Source: an uncultured Anaerosacchariphilus sp.
Lineage (GTDB): Bacteria; Bacillota; Clostridia; Lachnospirales; Lachnospiraceae
Direction of reading: 5' to 3'
Length of the DNA stretch: 6,462 nt
Assembly: GCA_934402125.1 (NCBI GenBank)
Contig: CAKRTY010000095.1
Coordinates: 1 to 6,462 of the forward strand
Made by a program: the position numbers and the translations under genes
Shown here: one piece after another, positions 1 through 5,393 of the stretch
How positions within the stretch are numbered: position 1 is the first letter of the stretch
Layout of the letters: each line of letters starts with the position of its first letter
Notes under the pieces: generated by a model
What the model saw: only the letters and a program-made list of their open reading frames with translations
Databases searched by the model: none
Told to the model about the DNA's origin: nothing

Positions 1-121
1 AGGACACAATGCTGTTGCCCTGCTCTGTCACAGAATACATGGCGATCAGAAGCATCGGCATAACCAGCATCAGTGCCGCCCATACGATGTACGGGACTGC
101 AAGCTGTGAAAATTTCTTCAT
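1..121 (-). CDS. potB: Spermidine/putrescine ABC transporter permease, N-terminal fragment (PotB-like)
   Basis: The reverse complement of the first 121 bases opens with ATG at 121-119 and stays open to the window edge, giving 40 codons. The peptide starts MKKFSQLAVPYIVWAAL and continues into a hydrophobic stretch (about residues 7-28) rich in Leu, Met, Val and Ile, followed by YSVTEQGNSIVS. A short basic start, a Pro-Tyr pair and a first membrane span ending near a Tyr-Ser pair is the usual start of PotB-type inner-membrane permeases, which form the channel with PotC and are driven by PotA. The ATG follows the potA stop codon directly, with no spacer. A GGAGAGG element at 140-134, inside the last potA codons, could serve as ribosome binding site with a rather long 12-base spacing. 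The family is inferred mainly from its position behind potA plus the span; the rest lies outside the window. Confidence 0.82.
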   Translation of the reverse strand, partial: MKKFSQLAVPYIVWAALMLVMPMLLIAMYSVTEQGNSIVS

Positions 122-1699
122 TTAGAACAGCATCCTCTCCATAACATGAATATCCTCCGGGAAGAATGTCAGGCCGACCTCCTGACCTACTTCCGAATAA
201 TCGGTGGTGTGAATCTTGAACTCCCGTCCGGTGGTCCAGAAGGTAATCGGATAGCTGCCTTCCTGGATATGCTCCGGATCGAAGTCGTAGTCTACGCTGA
301 CGTCCACGCTCTGGTTTTCGTCGCTTAATTTCCAGCCCTGCGCGTTGGCCCAGGTCTTGATATCCGTATCCAGAGCCTGGGACTCCTGGATCTCGTCCAC
401 GGTTCTGGCAAAGTTGAAGGCCATAACCGCCTCGTTTGCCTTCTCATTTTTTACGAAGGGCTGATTTACCACGTAAATCACACGCTCGATGGTGGTTCCG
501 CCTGCTGCCGTAAAGCGCACCGGATACTCGCCCAGCTCCTCCTTCACGTCGTACTCCACCTTATGAATGGAGATATATTCGTCAGTCTCCGGATTCCATG
601 CCTGGGCGTTGGAAAGGGCGATCACCTCTTTGTCGTCCAGATTCTTCACGTCCTCCACGTCCACATAGAAGTTGCTGGCGCTCATCTTCTCCCTGCCGTC
701 GGCGCTGGTCACGTCCTGATTACTGATCACATGCATATTGACCGTAACGCTGGTACCGGGCACCGTCTCCACGATGATCTCATAGTGCACACCCTTGAAC
801 AGTACGCTTAAGACCTCTCCGGTCATTTTGCCATCTTCCACCGGCACAATATCGATATCCTCAGGACGGATAACTACCTCCACCGGCTCATTCGGCTTAA
901 AGCCGAAGTCTACGCAGTCAAAGGTAATATCGTCAAAACGGACCTTGTAATCCTCCAGCATCACGCCGGGAATGATATTACTCTCGCCGATGAAGTTGGC
1001 TACAAAGCGGTTGGTGGGCTCATTGTAGATCTCCTCAGGCGTTCCCACCTGCTGGATTTCTCCGTTGTTCATAACCACGATCTTATCCGACATGGTCAGG
1101 GCCTCCTCCTGATCGTGGGTTACGAAGATAAAGGTAATGCCGACCTCCTGCTGAATCCGCTTCAGCTCGTACTGCATTTCCTTGCGGAGTTTCAGATCCA
1201 GGGCCGCCAGCGGCTCGTCCAGAAGCAGCACCTTCGGCTCGTTGACCAGCGCCCGGGCAATGGCCACACGCTGCTGCTGTCCGCCGGACAGCAGGGTGGT
1301 GTTTTTATTTTCATAGCCCTCCAGGCCGATAAGCTTCAGCATTTTCATGACCTTCTGATCGATGATATCCTTACTCATCTTCTTGATCTTCAGTCCGAAG
1401 GCGATATTTTCGTATACGCTCAGATGAGGAAACAGGGCGTATTTCTGAAATACGGTGTTCAGCTCCCGCTCGTAGGAGGGTTTCTTGCTGATCTCCTCGC
1501 CGTCGAAGATAACGCTTCCCTCGTCCGCGTCCAGGAAACCGCCCAGAATCCGGAGCAGGGTCGTCTTTCCGCAGCCGCTGGGTCCTAAAAGAGTGACAAA
1601 TTCCTTTTCGTTGATGTCCAGATTGACTCCCTTCAGAATCACCTGGCCGTCAAAGCTTTTCACAATATTTCGAAAGCTTATCAGTGTATTCTGTTCCAT
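122..1699 (-). CDS. potA: Spermidine/putrescine ABC transporter ATP-binding protein PotA with an Ig-like insertion in the TOBE domain
   Basis: This 525-residue protein powers polyamine import as the cytoplasmic ATPase of a PotABCD transporter. The ABC domain (about 5-240) is complete: Walker A GPSGCGKT at 39-46, Q-loop Gln85 in [10 protein letters not shown], signature LSGGQQQR at 137-144, Walker B VLLLDEP at 157-163, and H-loop His195. A TOBE-type C-terminal region begins near 245 and includes [11 protein letters not shown] (275-285). Typical PotA proteins have about 350-380 residues; this one is some 150 longer. The extra length lies inside [19 protein letters not shown] (301-315) and the closing [14 protein letters not shown] (507-520) are standard, and about 316-490 between them is an insertion with two similar Ig-like units (364-411 and 452-487). 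Start at 1699 chosen because AGGAGGAG lies 9 bases upstream; an extension to 1765 would overlap the preceding gene and gives unrelated residues. The gene follows an XRE-cupin regulator and abuts potB. Substrate could be another polyamine-like cation. Confidence 0.93.
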   Translation of the reverse strand: MEQNTLISFRNIVKSFDGQVILKGVNLDINEKEFVTLLGPSGCGKTTLLRILGGFLDADEGSVIFDGEEISKKPSYERELNTVFQKYALFPHLSVYENIAFGLKIKKMSKDIIDQKVMKMLKLIGLEGYENKNTTLLSGGQQQRVAIARALVNEPKVLLLDEPLAALDLKLRKEMQYELKRIQQEVGITFIFVTHDQEEALTMSDKIVVMNNGEIQQVGTPEEIYNEPTNRFVANFIGESNIIPGVMLEDYKVRFDDITFDCVDFGFKPNEPVEVVIRPEDIDIVPVEDGKMTGEVLSVLFKGVHYEIIVETVPGTSVTVNMHVISNQDVTSADGREKMSASNFYVDVEDVKNLDDKEVIALSNAQAWNPETDEYISIHKVEYDVKEELGEYPVRFTAAGGTTIERVIYVVNQPFVKNEKANEAVMAFNFARTVDEIQESQALDTDIKTWANAQGWKLSDENQSVDVSVDYDFDPEHIQEGSYPITFWTTGREFKIHTTDYSEVGQEVGLTFFPEDIHVMERMLF

Positions 1700-1706
1700 A
1701 ACACAT

Positions 1707-1715
1707 CTCCTCCTA
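1707..1715 (-). promoter_or_regulatory. potA ribosome binding site overlapping the regulator's stop codon
   Basis: AGGAGGAG (1714-1707) precedes the potA ATG at 1699 by 9 bases. The TAG stop of the XRE-cupin gene (1715-1713) shares bases with it. Ribosomes finishing the regulator therefore stop on the potA binding site, which suggests translational coupling. The site also fixes the potA start against the longer open frame. Confidence 0.85.
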
Positions 1716-2246
1716 AAACATGGGGGGTGTGGTGATCCACAAGATCTTTGCGTCACTCTTCCCATGATTGTATAAATAATGGCTTTCGGTACCGTCCAGA
1801 TAGAAGGTCTCCTGGGCCTTTATTTTGTATTTTTTGCTGCCGCAGACCAGCGTTACGCTGCCCTTCTGCACATAGCCGAATTCCTCCCCGTCAAAGGCGG
1901 GCATTTCCTGACTCTTTTTCCCCGGGTGGAGGGTCAGAAGAATGGGCTCCATCTTATTCTTCTGGGCATTGGGAATCACCCATTCGATACAATAATCCGA
2001 CTGCTCGTCCACAAAAAACTCCTGGGTGGAAAAAACCACCTGCTTCTCCGGCTCCTCATGGAAAAACTCGGACAGATTGGTTCCCAGCGCTTCCAGGATA
2101 TCCTCCAGGGTGGCGATACTGGGGGCCGTCAGGTTCCGCTCCACTTGGGACAGAAACCCCTTGGTCAGCTCGCTGCGGGATGCCAGATCCTCCAGGGTCA
2201 GTTCCTTCTGCTGACGCAGCTCTTTCAGCTTTTTGCCGATATCCAC
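1713..2246 (-). CDS. XRE-family regulator with C-terminal cupin domain, probable polyamine operon regulator
   Basis: The 177-residue protein has an N-terminal helix-turn-helix of the XRE/Cro type (about 4-60: [20 protein letters not shown], then [21 protein letters not shown], where the recognition helix is expected) and a C-terminal cupin-2 barrel (about 105-173: the stretch around [16 protein letters not shown] and [17 protein letters not shown]). This two-domain plan is that of PuuR-like and related sensors, in which the cupin binds a small effector and the XRE domain binds DNA. It is the first gene of the transcript that continues into potA and potB, so control of polyamine uptake, with autoregulation, is the natural inference; the effector is unknown. 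The start is GTG at 2246, supported by AGGAGG (2258-2253) six bases upstream and by the HTH beginning at once. The stop overlaps the potA ribosome binding site. No signal peptide or membrane span is visible. Confidence 0.9.
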   Translation of the reverse strand: MDIGKKLKELRQQKELTLEDLASRSELTKGFLSQVERNLTAPSIATLEDILEALGTNLSEFFHEEPEKQVVFSTQEFFVDEQSDYCIEWVIPNAQKNKMEPILLTLHPGKKSQEMPAFDGEEFGYVQKGSVTLVCGSKKYKIKAQETFYLDGTESHYLYNHGKSDAKILWITTPPMF

Positions 2247-2283
2247 GGCGCACCTCCTGTTTTCTTATACTAAACTTTTTATT

Positions 2284-2304
2284 TAAAATTGCAAAATCAT
2301 TTTA
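2284..2304 (-). promoter_or_regulatory. Possible operator: TAAAAT-N9-ATTTTA inverted repeat at the transcription start
   Basis: On the minus strand TAAAAT (2304-2299) and ATTTTA (2289-2284) form an inverted repeat with a 9-base spacer, lying just after the -10 box and across the expected start point. The position suits a repressor site for the adjacent XRE-cupin protein. The arms are short and the region is AT-rich, so chance symmetry is quite possible. Confidence 0.25.
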
Positions 2305-2305
2305 C

Positions 2306-2333
2306 ATTATACACAGTCGCCCGAAAAATTCAA
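2306..2333 (-). promoter_or_regulatory. SigA-type promoter of the XRE-cupin/pot operon
   Basis: On the minus strand TTGAAT (2333-2328) and a perfect TATAAT (2311-2306) are separated by 16 bases. Transcription would start near 2300, giving a leader of roughly 50 bases to the GTG at 2246. This is the only good promoter between the upstream terminator and the regulator gene. Confidence 0.75.
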
Positions 2334-2340
2334 TAGTTTT

Positions 2341-2388
2341 AAATAAATTTTAAAAGCGCCCCCGGTTTTCTTAAAACCAGAGGCGCTT
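2341..2388 (-). terminator. Intrinsic terminator closing the purO-purH operon
   Basis: Starting 24 bases after the purH stop, the minus strand forms a long hairpin. The outer stem AAGCGCC/GGCGCTT pairs 2388-2382 with 2360-2354, and the inner stem GGTTTT/AAAACC pairs 2378-2373 with 2369-2364. A small internal loop separates the stems and a 3-base loop closes the top. The tail is TTTT, AAAA, then TTTATTT, an interrupted U-tract. It separates the purine operon from the promoter of the regulator/pot operon, which begins only a few bases later. Confidence 0.8.
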
Positions 2389-2411
2389 CTCACTTGTGTA
2401 TTTTTCTGAAA

Positions 2412-3590
2412 TTAGTGGTGGAACAGACGGATTCCGGTAAATGCCATTACCATATCATACTTATCGCAGGTCTCGATAACCAGATCGTCACGGACAGATC
2501 CGCCGGGCTCCGCGATATATTTTACGCCGCTCTTCTTCGCCCGCTCAATGTTGTCGCTGAAGGGGAAGAAGGCGTCGCTTCCAACGGTTACGTCCTTCAT
2601 CTGGGACAGCCATGCCTTCTTTTCTTCCTCGGTGAACACCTCCGGCTTTACCTTGAAGACCCGCTCCCAGGCGCCGTCTGCCAGTACGTCCATGTACTCG
2701 TTTCCGATATAGACGTCGATGGCATTGTCCCGGTCTGCCCGGCCAATTCCGTCCGCAAACTGGAGTCCCAGTACCTTGGGGCTCTGACGCAGGAACCAGT
2801 TGTCTGCCTTCTGGCCTGCCAGACGGGTACAGTGTACACGAGACTGCTGGCCCGCGCCTACGCCGATGGCCTGTCCGTCCTTTACAAAGCAGACGGAGTT
2901 GGACTGGGTGTATTTCAGGGTAATCAGGGCGATCTTCATGTCGCGCTTCGCGTTTTCCGGAAGATCTTTATTTTTCGTCACGATATTGGCGATCAGCTCG
3001 TCGTTGATGGGAAGCTCCTGACGGCCCTGCTCGAAGGTCACGCCAAAGACCTCCTTGTGCTCCAGGGGAGCCGGTTTGTAGTCGGTGTCAATCTGAATGA
3101 CCACATAATTTCCTTTTTTCTTCTGCTTCAGGATCTCCAGCGCCTCCTCTGTGAAGCCCGGAGCGATAACGCCGTCGGATACCTCTCTCTTGATGATAGA
3201 AGCGGTGTCCTTGTCGCAGACGTCAGACAGGGCGATAAAGTCGCCGAAGGAGGACATACGGTCCGCGCCTCTGGCTCTTGCGTAAGCACAGGCCAGGGGA
3301 GACAGGTCGCCCATATCGTCTACCCAGTAGATTTTCTTTAAGGTATCGTCCAGCGGAAGGCCCACTGCAGCGCCTGCCGGGGATACGTGCTTAAAAGAGG
3401 TGGCTGCCGGAAGTCCGGTAGCTGCCTTCAGTTCTCTGACCAGCTGCCAGCCGTTGAAGGCGTCCAGGAAATTGATGTAGCCCGGACGGCCGCTGAGCAC
3501 GGTAATAGGAAGGTCGGATCCGTCTGCCACGTAGATACGGGACGGTTTCTGATTGGGGTTACAGCCATATTTCAGTTCCAGTTCTTTCAT
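2412..3590 (-). CDS. purH: Stand-alone phosphoribosylaminoimidazolecarboxamide (AICAR) formyltransferase
   Basis: This 392-residue cytosolic enzyme transfers the formyl group of 10-formyl-tetrahydrofolate to AICAR, giving FAICAR, the ninth step of IMP synthesis. It corresponds to the transformylase half of bifunctional PurH/ATIC. Visible hallmarks are SFKHVSPAGAAVG (65-77) with the Lys67-His68 pair matching catalytic Lys266-His267 of human ATIC, the stretch SNSVCFVKDGQAIGVGAGQ (230-248), QQSRVHCTRLAG (248-259), and GSDAFFPFSDNI (337-348). The MGS-like IMP cyclohydrolase domain, about 200 residues at the N-terminus of ordinary PurH, is absent, so the symbol purH applies only to the transformylase part. 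The missing activity is supplied by the gene just upstream, whose stop lies 4 bases before this ATG. Start at 3590 is set by AGGAGG at 3605-3600, 9 bases upstream; a longer frame to 3665 would run back through purO. Expression should follow the upstream ZTP riboswitch. A hairpin terminator follows. Confidence 0.95.
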   Translation of the reverse strand: MKELELKYGCNPNQKPSRIYVADGSDLPITVLSGRPGYINFLDAFNGWQLVRELKAATGLPAATSFKHVSPAGAAVGLPLDDTLKKIYWVDDMGDLSPLACAYARARGADRMSSFGDFIALSDVCDKDTASIIKREVSDGVIAPGFTEEALEILKQKKKGNYVVIQIDTDYKPAPLEHKEVFGVTFEQGRQELPINDELIANIVTKNKDLPENAKRDMKIALITLKYTQSNSVCFVKDGQAIGVGAGQQSRVHCTRLAGQKADNWFLRQSPKVLGLQFADGIGRADRDNAIDVYIGNEYMDVLADGAWERVFKVKPEVFTEEEKKAWLSQMKDVTVGSDAFFPFSDNIERAKKSGVKYIAEPGGSVRDDLVIETCDKYDMVMAFTGIRLFHH

Positions 3591-3594
3591 TTCC

Positions 3595-4314
3595 TTAGTC
3601 CTCCTGATTTTTATTTTTGATGACGGTCTCGTATTTTCCTGTGGCAATGTCGATGTAGCGCACAAACAGGGATACCTTGTTCTCCGGGTTCAGGTTGTTC
3701 CAGAGCATATTGGTGAATTTTTCCATATCGTCCGGAATGGCAACCAGCTTAGGCTCGCCCTCGAAGCTGGGGAGCGGATTGCCGTCATGCAGATAAGTGT
3801 GAATGAAATGACCCTCGCCTGCAGCGCAGTTCTCGTAAGAGAAGGTATAGCGGTTGCAGCATGCGGGATCGCCGTTGTTGCTCTTTAAGATAGACAGGGA
3901 GTAGCTGTATCCGCCGTTTTCCAGCTCCATCAGGCCTGAGATCCGCGGGGTATAGTTGGGTGCGTCCGGCTCAAACTCACGAGAACGTAAAGACTGCTCA
4001 AAGGTCAGACCCTTCTCCATTCCCTCGTAGACGGTGTCTGTCTGGTCGCCGTTGGTAACGATGGTTCTGTGTCCCAGTACCCGGACCGGAGCGTAGATAA
4101 TCAGGCTCGGATCCGTCAGCTTGGAAGGATCATAGGCCTGGGTACGGATGCCCTCTCCCTCCTCCACGAAGATACGGTTGCGGCTGTTCTCACTTCTTCC
4201 CATGATAAAATAAGCTGCTACCGCTTTGGTTCCGTCCTCGGAACGGCCCAGTACGATACCTCTTCCGGGGTATGCGTTTTCCTGAAGCTCCTGTGCCAGT
4301 GAAATCATTTCCAT
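3595..4314 (-). CDS. purO: IMP cyclohydrolase, PurO-like family
   Basis: The 239-residue protein is read as the enzyme closing FAICAR to IMP, the final step of de novo purine synthesis. It resembles the IMP_cyclohyd (PurO) family, which has an Ntn-hydrolase-like fold and is unrelated to the MGS-like cyclohydrolase domain of PurH. Visible family-like segments are YPGRGIVLGRSEDG (15-28), AAYFIMGRSENSRNRIF (33-49), VTNGDQTDTVYEG (86-98), and FEPDAPNYTPRISG (114-127). No signal peptide or membrane span is seen. Assignment is from recalled motifs and is strengthened by context: the next gene, 4 bases on, is an AICAR formyltransferase lacking its own cyclohydrolase domain. The start at 4314 has AGGAGG (4328-4323) 8 bases upstream; a frame reaching 4374 would run into the riboswitch leader. 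An internal ATG two codons on is possible but badly spaced. It is the first gene behind the ZTP riboswitch. Confidence 0.9.
   Translation of the reverse strand: MEMISLAQELQENAYPGRGIVLGRSEDGTKAVAAYFIMGRSENSRNRIFVEEGEGIRTQAYDPSKLTDPSLIIYAPVRVLGHRTIVTNGDQTDTVYEGMEKGLTFEQSLRSREFEPDAPNYTPRISGLMELENGGYSYSLSILKSNNGDPACCNRYTFSYENCAAGEGHFIHTYLHDGNPLPSFEGEPKLVAIPDDMEKFTNMLWNNLNPENKVSLFVRYIDIATGKYETVIKNKNQED
3600..3605 (-). promoter_or_regulatory. purH ribosome binding site inside the end of purO
   Basis: AGGAGG lies within the last sense codons of purO (the Gln-Glu-Asp end) and 9 bases before the purH ATG. It fixes the purH start at 3590 and suggests coupled translation of the two enzymes of consecutive steps. 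Confidence 0.8.
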
Positions 4315-4320
4315 TACTTT

Positions 4321-4390
4321 TTCCTCCTGCGAAATGCGATCTATAAGGCCTGAAACGAAAAGGAACCGATCCATCCCAGGCTTCTTCTCT
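4321..4390 (-). promoter_or_regulatory. Expression platform of the ZTP riboswitch with the purO ribosome binding site
   Basis: Between the aptamer and the purO ATG no hairpin with a trailing U-run is visible, so translational control seems likelier than termination. GCCTG (4381-4377) can pair with CAGGC (4352-4348). TTCCTTTT (4365-4358) can pair with the purO ribosome binding site AGGAGGAA (4328-4321) in eight pairs, two of them G-U, which would mask it. These two pairings would cross each other, so they could be alternative states. The on/off assignment is inference. Confidence 0.45.
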
Positions 4391-4460
4391 GCCCAGACGG
4401 TCGGCTCTCAAACCCTTATACTCCCTGTGGTAAACTCCACTTCCGTCAGTTGTATAAGTT
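4391..4460 (-). ncRNA. ZTP (pfl) riboswitch aptamer
   Basis: The leader of purO carries the ZTP aptamer, which binds ZTP/ZMP (AICAR phosphates) that accumulate when 10-formyl-tetrahydrofolate is short. On the minus strand the following are visible. P1 pairs CTTATAC (4458-4452) with GTATAAG (4421-4415), seven pairs. The internal loop holds ACTGACGGAA (4450-4441). P2 pairs GTGG (4440-4437) with CCAC (4430-4427), and is followed by the conserved GGGAG (4425-4421). The second subdomain ends with CCGTCTGGGC (4400-4391), close to the family's CCGCCUGGGC. GACGG (4447-4443) can pair with CCGTC (4400-4396) as the conserved pseudoknot, and GCC (4405-4403) with GGC (4393-4391) as P3. Genes under such switches include purH, fhs, folD and glyA, so placement before purO-purH fits exactly. 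The predicted transcript begins at about the first base of P1. Confidence 0.92.
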
Positions 4461-4466
4461 AGCTTT

Positions 4467-4496
4467 AACATAGCATTTCCGGACGGGGGTTGTCAA
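4467..4496 (-). promoter_or_regulatory. Promoter of the purO-purH operon with extended -10
   Basis: On the minus strand a perfect TTGACA (4496-4491) stands 18 bases before TATGTT (4472-4467), which is preceded by TGC (4475-4473), an extended -10 element. Transcription would start near 4460, at the 5' edge of the riboswitch P1 stem. The promoter lies only about 34 bases after the stop of the S66 peptidase gene. Confidence 0.8.
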
Positions 4497-4515
4497 GCCC
4501 TACGCCCGTTTTTTT
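4483..4515 (+). terminator. Plus-strand hairpin with T-run, terminator-shaped, overlapping the purO promoter
   Basis: On the plus strand ACGGG (4483-4487) can pair with CCCGT (4505-4509), with an optional inner GGG/CCC pairing (4487-4489 with 4498-4500), and seven T follow (4509-4515). It has the shape of an intrinsic terminator for plus-strand transcription, yet no plus-strand gene is seen upstream. It may stop antisense RNA from the purine operon. On the minus strand the hairpin has no U-run behind it, so it is unlikely to terminate the S66 operon. Confidence 0.35.
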
Positions 4516-4529
4516 CTGTTTTAGGATTA

Positions 4530-5393
4530 TCAAAAGAAATGAAAAGGATCTCCGACACGGGCGGCCAGCGCGTCTTTTCCGTGGCCAATCTGCCGGGTTT
4601 TCAGAATCGGAAGCTCTGATCCTGCGTAACGGCAGGCCAGCTCCTCTATGGTCGGGGAACAGCCCCTGTCCTCCATCTCCGTAAAGGTGCCGAGAAGCAG
4701 GGCCTTTATCTGCCGGAATACGCCCAGCTGCCTTAACTGGCTGAAATACGTAACCATCTTCGGGACGCCGCCGCTCCAGGACTCCAGAAGAAGGATTTTA
4801 TCCTGCATATCCGGCCAGTATTCCGTCCCCGCCAGCTTCAGGAGACAGCGGATATTTCCGCCCACCAGAGTGCCGCAGAGCTCAGAGAGCTCCTGTCCTT
4901 TTTGCACATATTGGCAGGAAATTTGAAATAAATCCGATTGTTTCCGTAATATTGTATTTTCAAAGGCCGGACGGCGGAAGAATCCGCCGTCCGAAACAAG
5001 ATTCCGGGCCTGATAAAGGACGGAAGACCTGCCAGTCTTCGCATAGATGGCATTCAGAATCGTGGTCAGATCACTGTAGCCCCAGAATTCTGCCCGGCTT
5101 TTCCCGATCACCTCATAGTCCAGATAAGGCAGAAGCTCATTGGCCAGATCTCCGCCTGACAGATCCAGTATCGCCTGTACCTCCGGATCCCGGTAGAAGC
5201 TCATCAGAGCTTCGGCCCGTTCTTCCGCGGTGCCGCTGAATACCGAACAAAAAACCGGATCCTTTTCATAGAGACAGGGACTTACGCAGGGCGTGAAGCC
5301 CAGCCCCTCCAGGTATGCGCAAAGCTCCTCCACGCTCCCTTTTTTCCGTACTTCCAGGCCGTTTGAACAGGCCACCAGCGCTATTTTTTTCAT
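4530..5393 (-). CDS. Peptidase family S66 protein (LD-carboxypeptidase/MccF-like)
   Basis: The 287-residue protein fits family S66, serine peptidases that include cytoplasmic LD-carboxypeptidase LdcA (removes the terminal D-Ala from muropeptide tetrapeptides in wall recycling) and MccF (cleaves microcin C, a peptide-nucleotide). The catalytic triad seems present: Ser107 in WGYSDLTTI (104-112), Glu204 in ILLLESWSGG (200-209), and His271 in IGHGKD (269-274). SGGDLANELLPYLDY (79-93) matches the family's GG...N.LLPYLDY segment before the nucleophile. There is no signal peptide, so it should be cytosolic. Length is slightly below the usual 300-340. The ATG overlaps the stop of purine nucleoside phosphorylase (ATGA at 5393-5390) and has only a poor ribosome binding site, so translation is probably coupled. 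The stop at 4532-4530 is followed within 34 bases by the purO promoter. Whether the substrate is a muropeptide or a nucleotide-bearing peptide cannot be told here. Confidence 0.88.
   Translation of the reverse strand: MKKIALVACSNGLEVRKKGSVEELCAYLEGLGFTPCVSPCLYEKDPVFCSVFSGTAEERAEALMSFYRDPEVQAILDLSGGDLANELLPYLDYEVIGKSRAEFWGYSDLTTILNAIYAKTGRSSVLYQARNLVSDGGFFRRPAFENTILRKQSDLFQISCQYVQKGQELSELCGTLVGGNIRCLLKLAGTEYWPDMQDKILLLESWSGGVPKMVTYFSQLRQLGVFRQIKALLLGTFTEMEDRGCSPTIEELACRYAGSELPILKTRQIGHGKDALAARVGDPFHFF

Noticed and set aside
1700..1765. N-terminal extension of potA to a start at 1765
   Set aside because: The added residues are unlike any PotA start and overlap the regulator gene, while a good ribosome binding site precedes 1699.
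1748..2353. Overlapping plus-strand frames (201 and 164 codons) opposite the XRE-cupin gene
   Set aside because: They lie opposite a well-supported HTH-cupin gene; one translation is Pro/Arg/Ser-rich in the manner of antisense frames.
2394..3341. A long plus-strand open frame of 315 codons opposite the AICAR formyltransferase gene
   Set aside because: It mirrors a strongly conserved gene, has no recognisable family motifs or ribosome binding site, and arises from codon use on the real strand.
4315..4374. Longer purO start at 4374 (20 extra residues)
   Set aside because: It would translate the riboswitch expression platform and lacks a ribosome binding site, whereas 4314 has AGGAGG 8 bases upstream.
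4348..4381. GCCTG/CAGGC stem before purO as a transcription terminator
   Set aside because: The stem is short, the loop is long, and the sequence after it has no U-run, so it does not fit an intrinsic terminator.
4190..4471. A 93-codon minus-strand frame crossing the riboswitch and the purO start
   Set aside because: It starts before the aptamer and runs out of frame through purO; the stretch is explained by RNA structure and the purO ribosome binding site.
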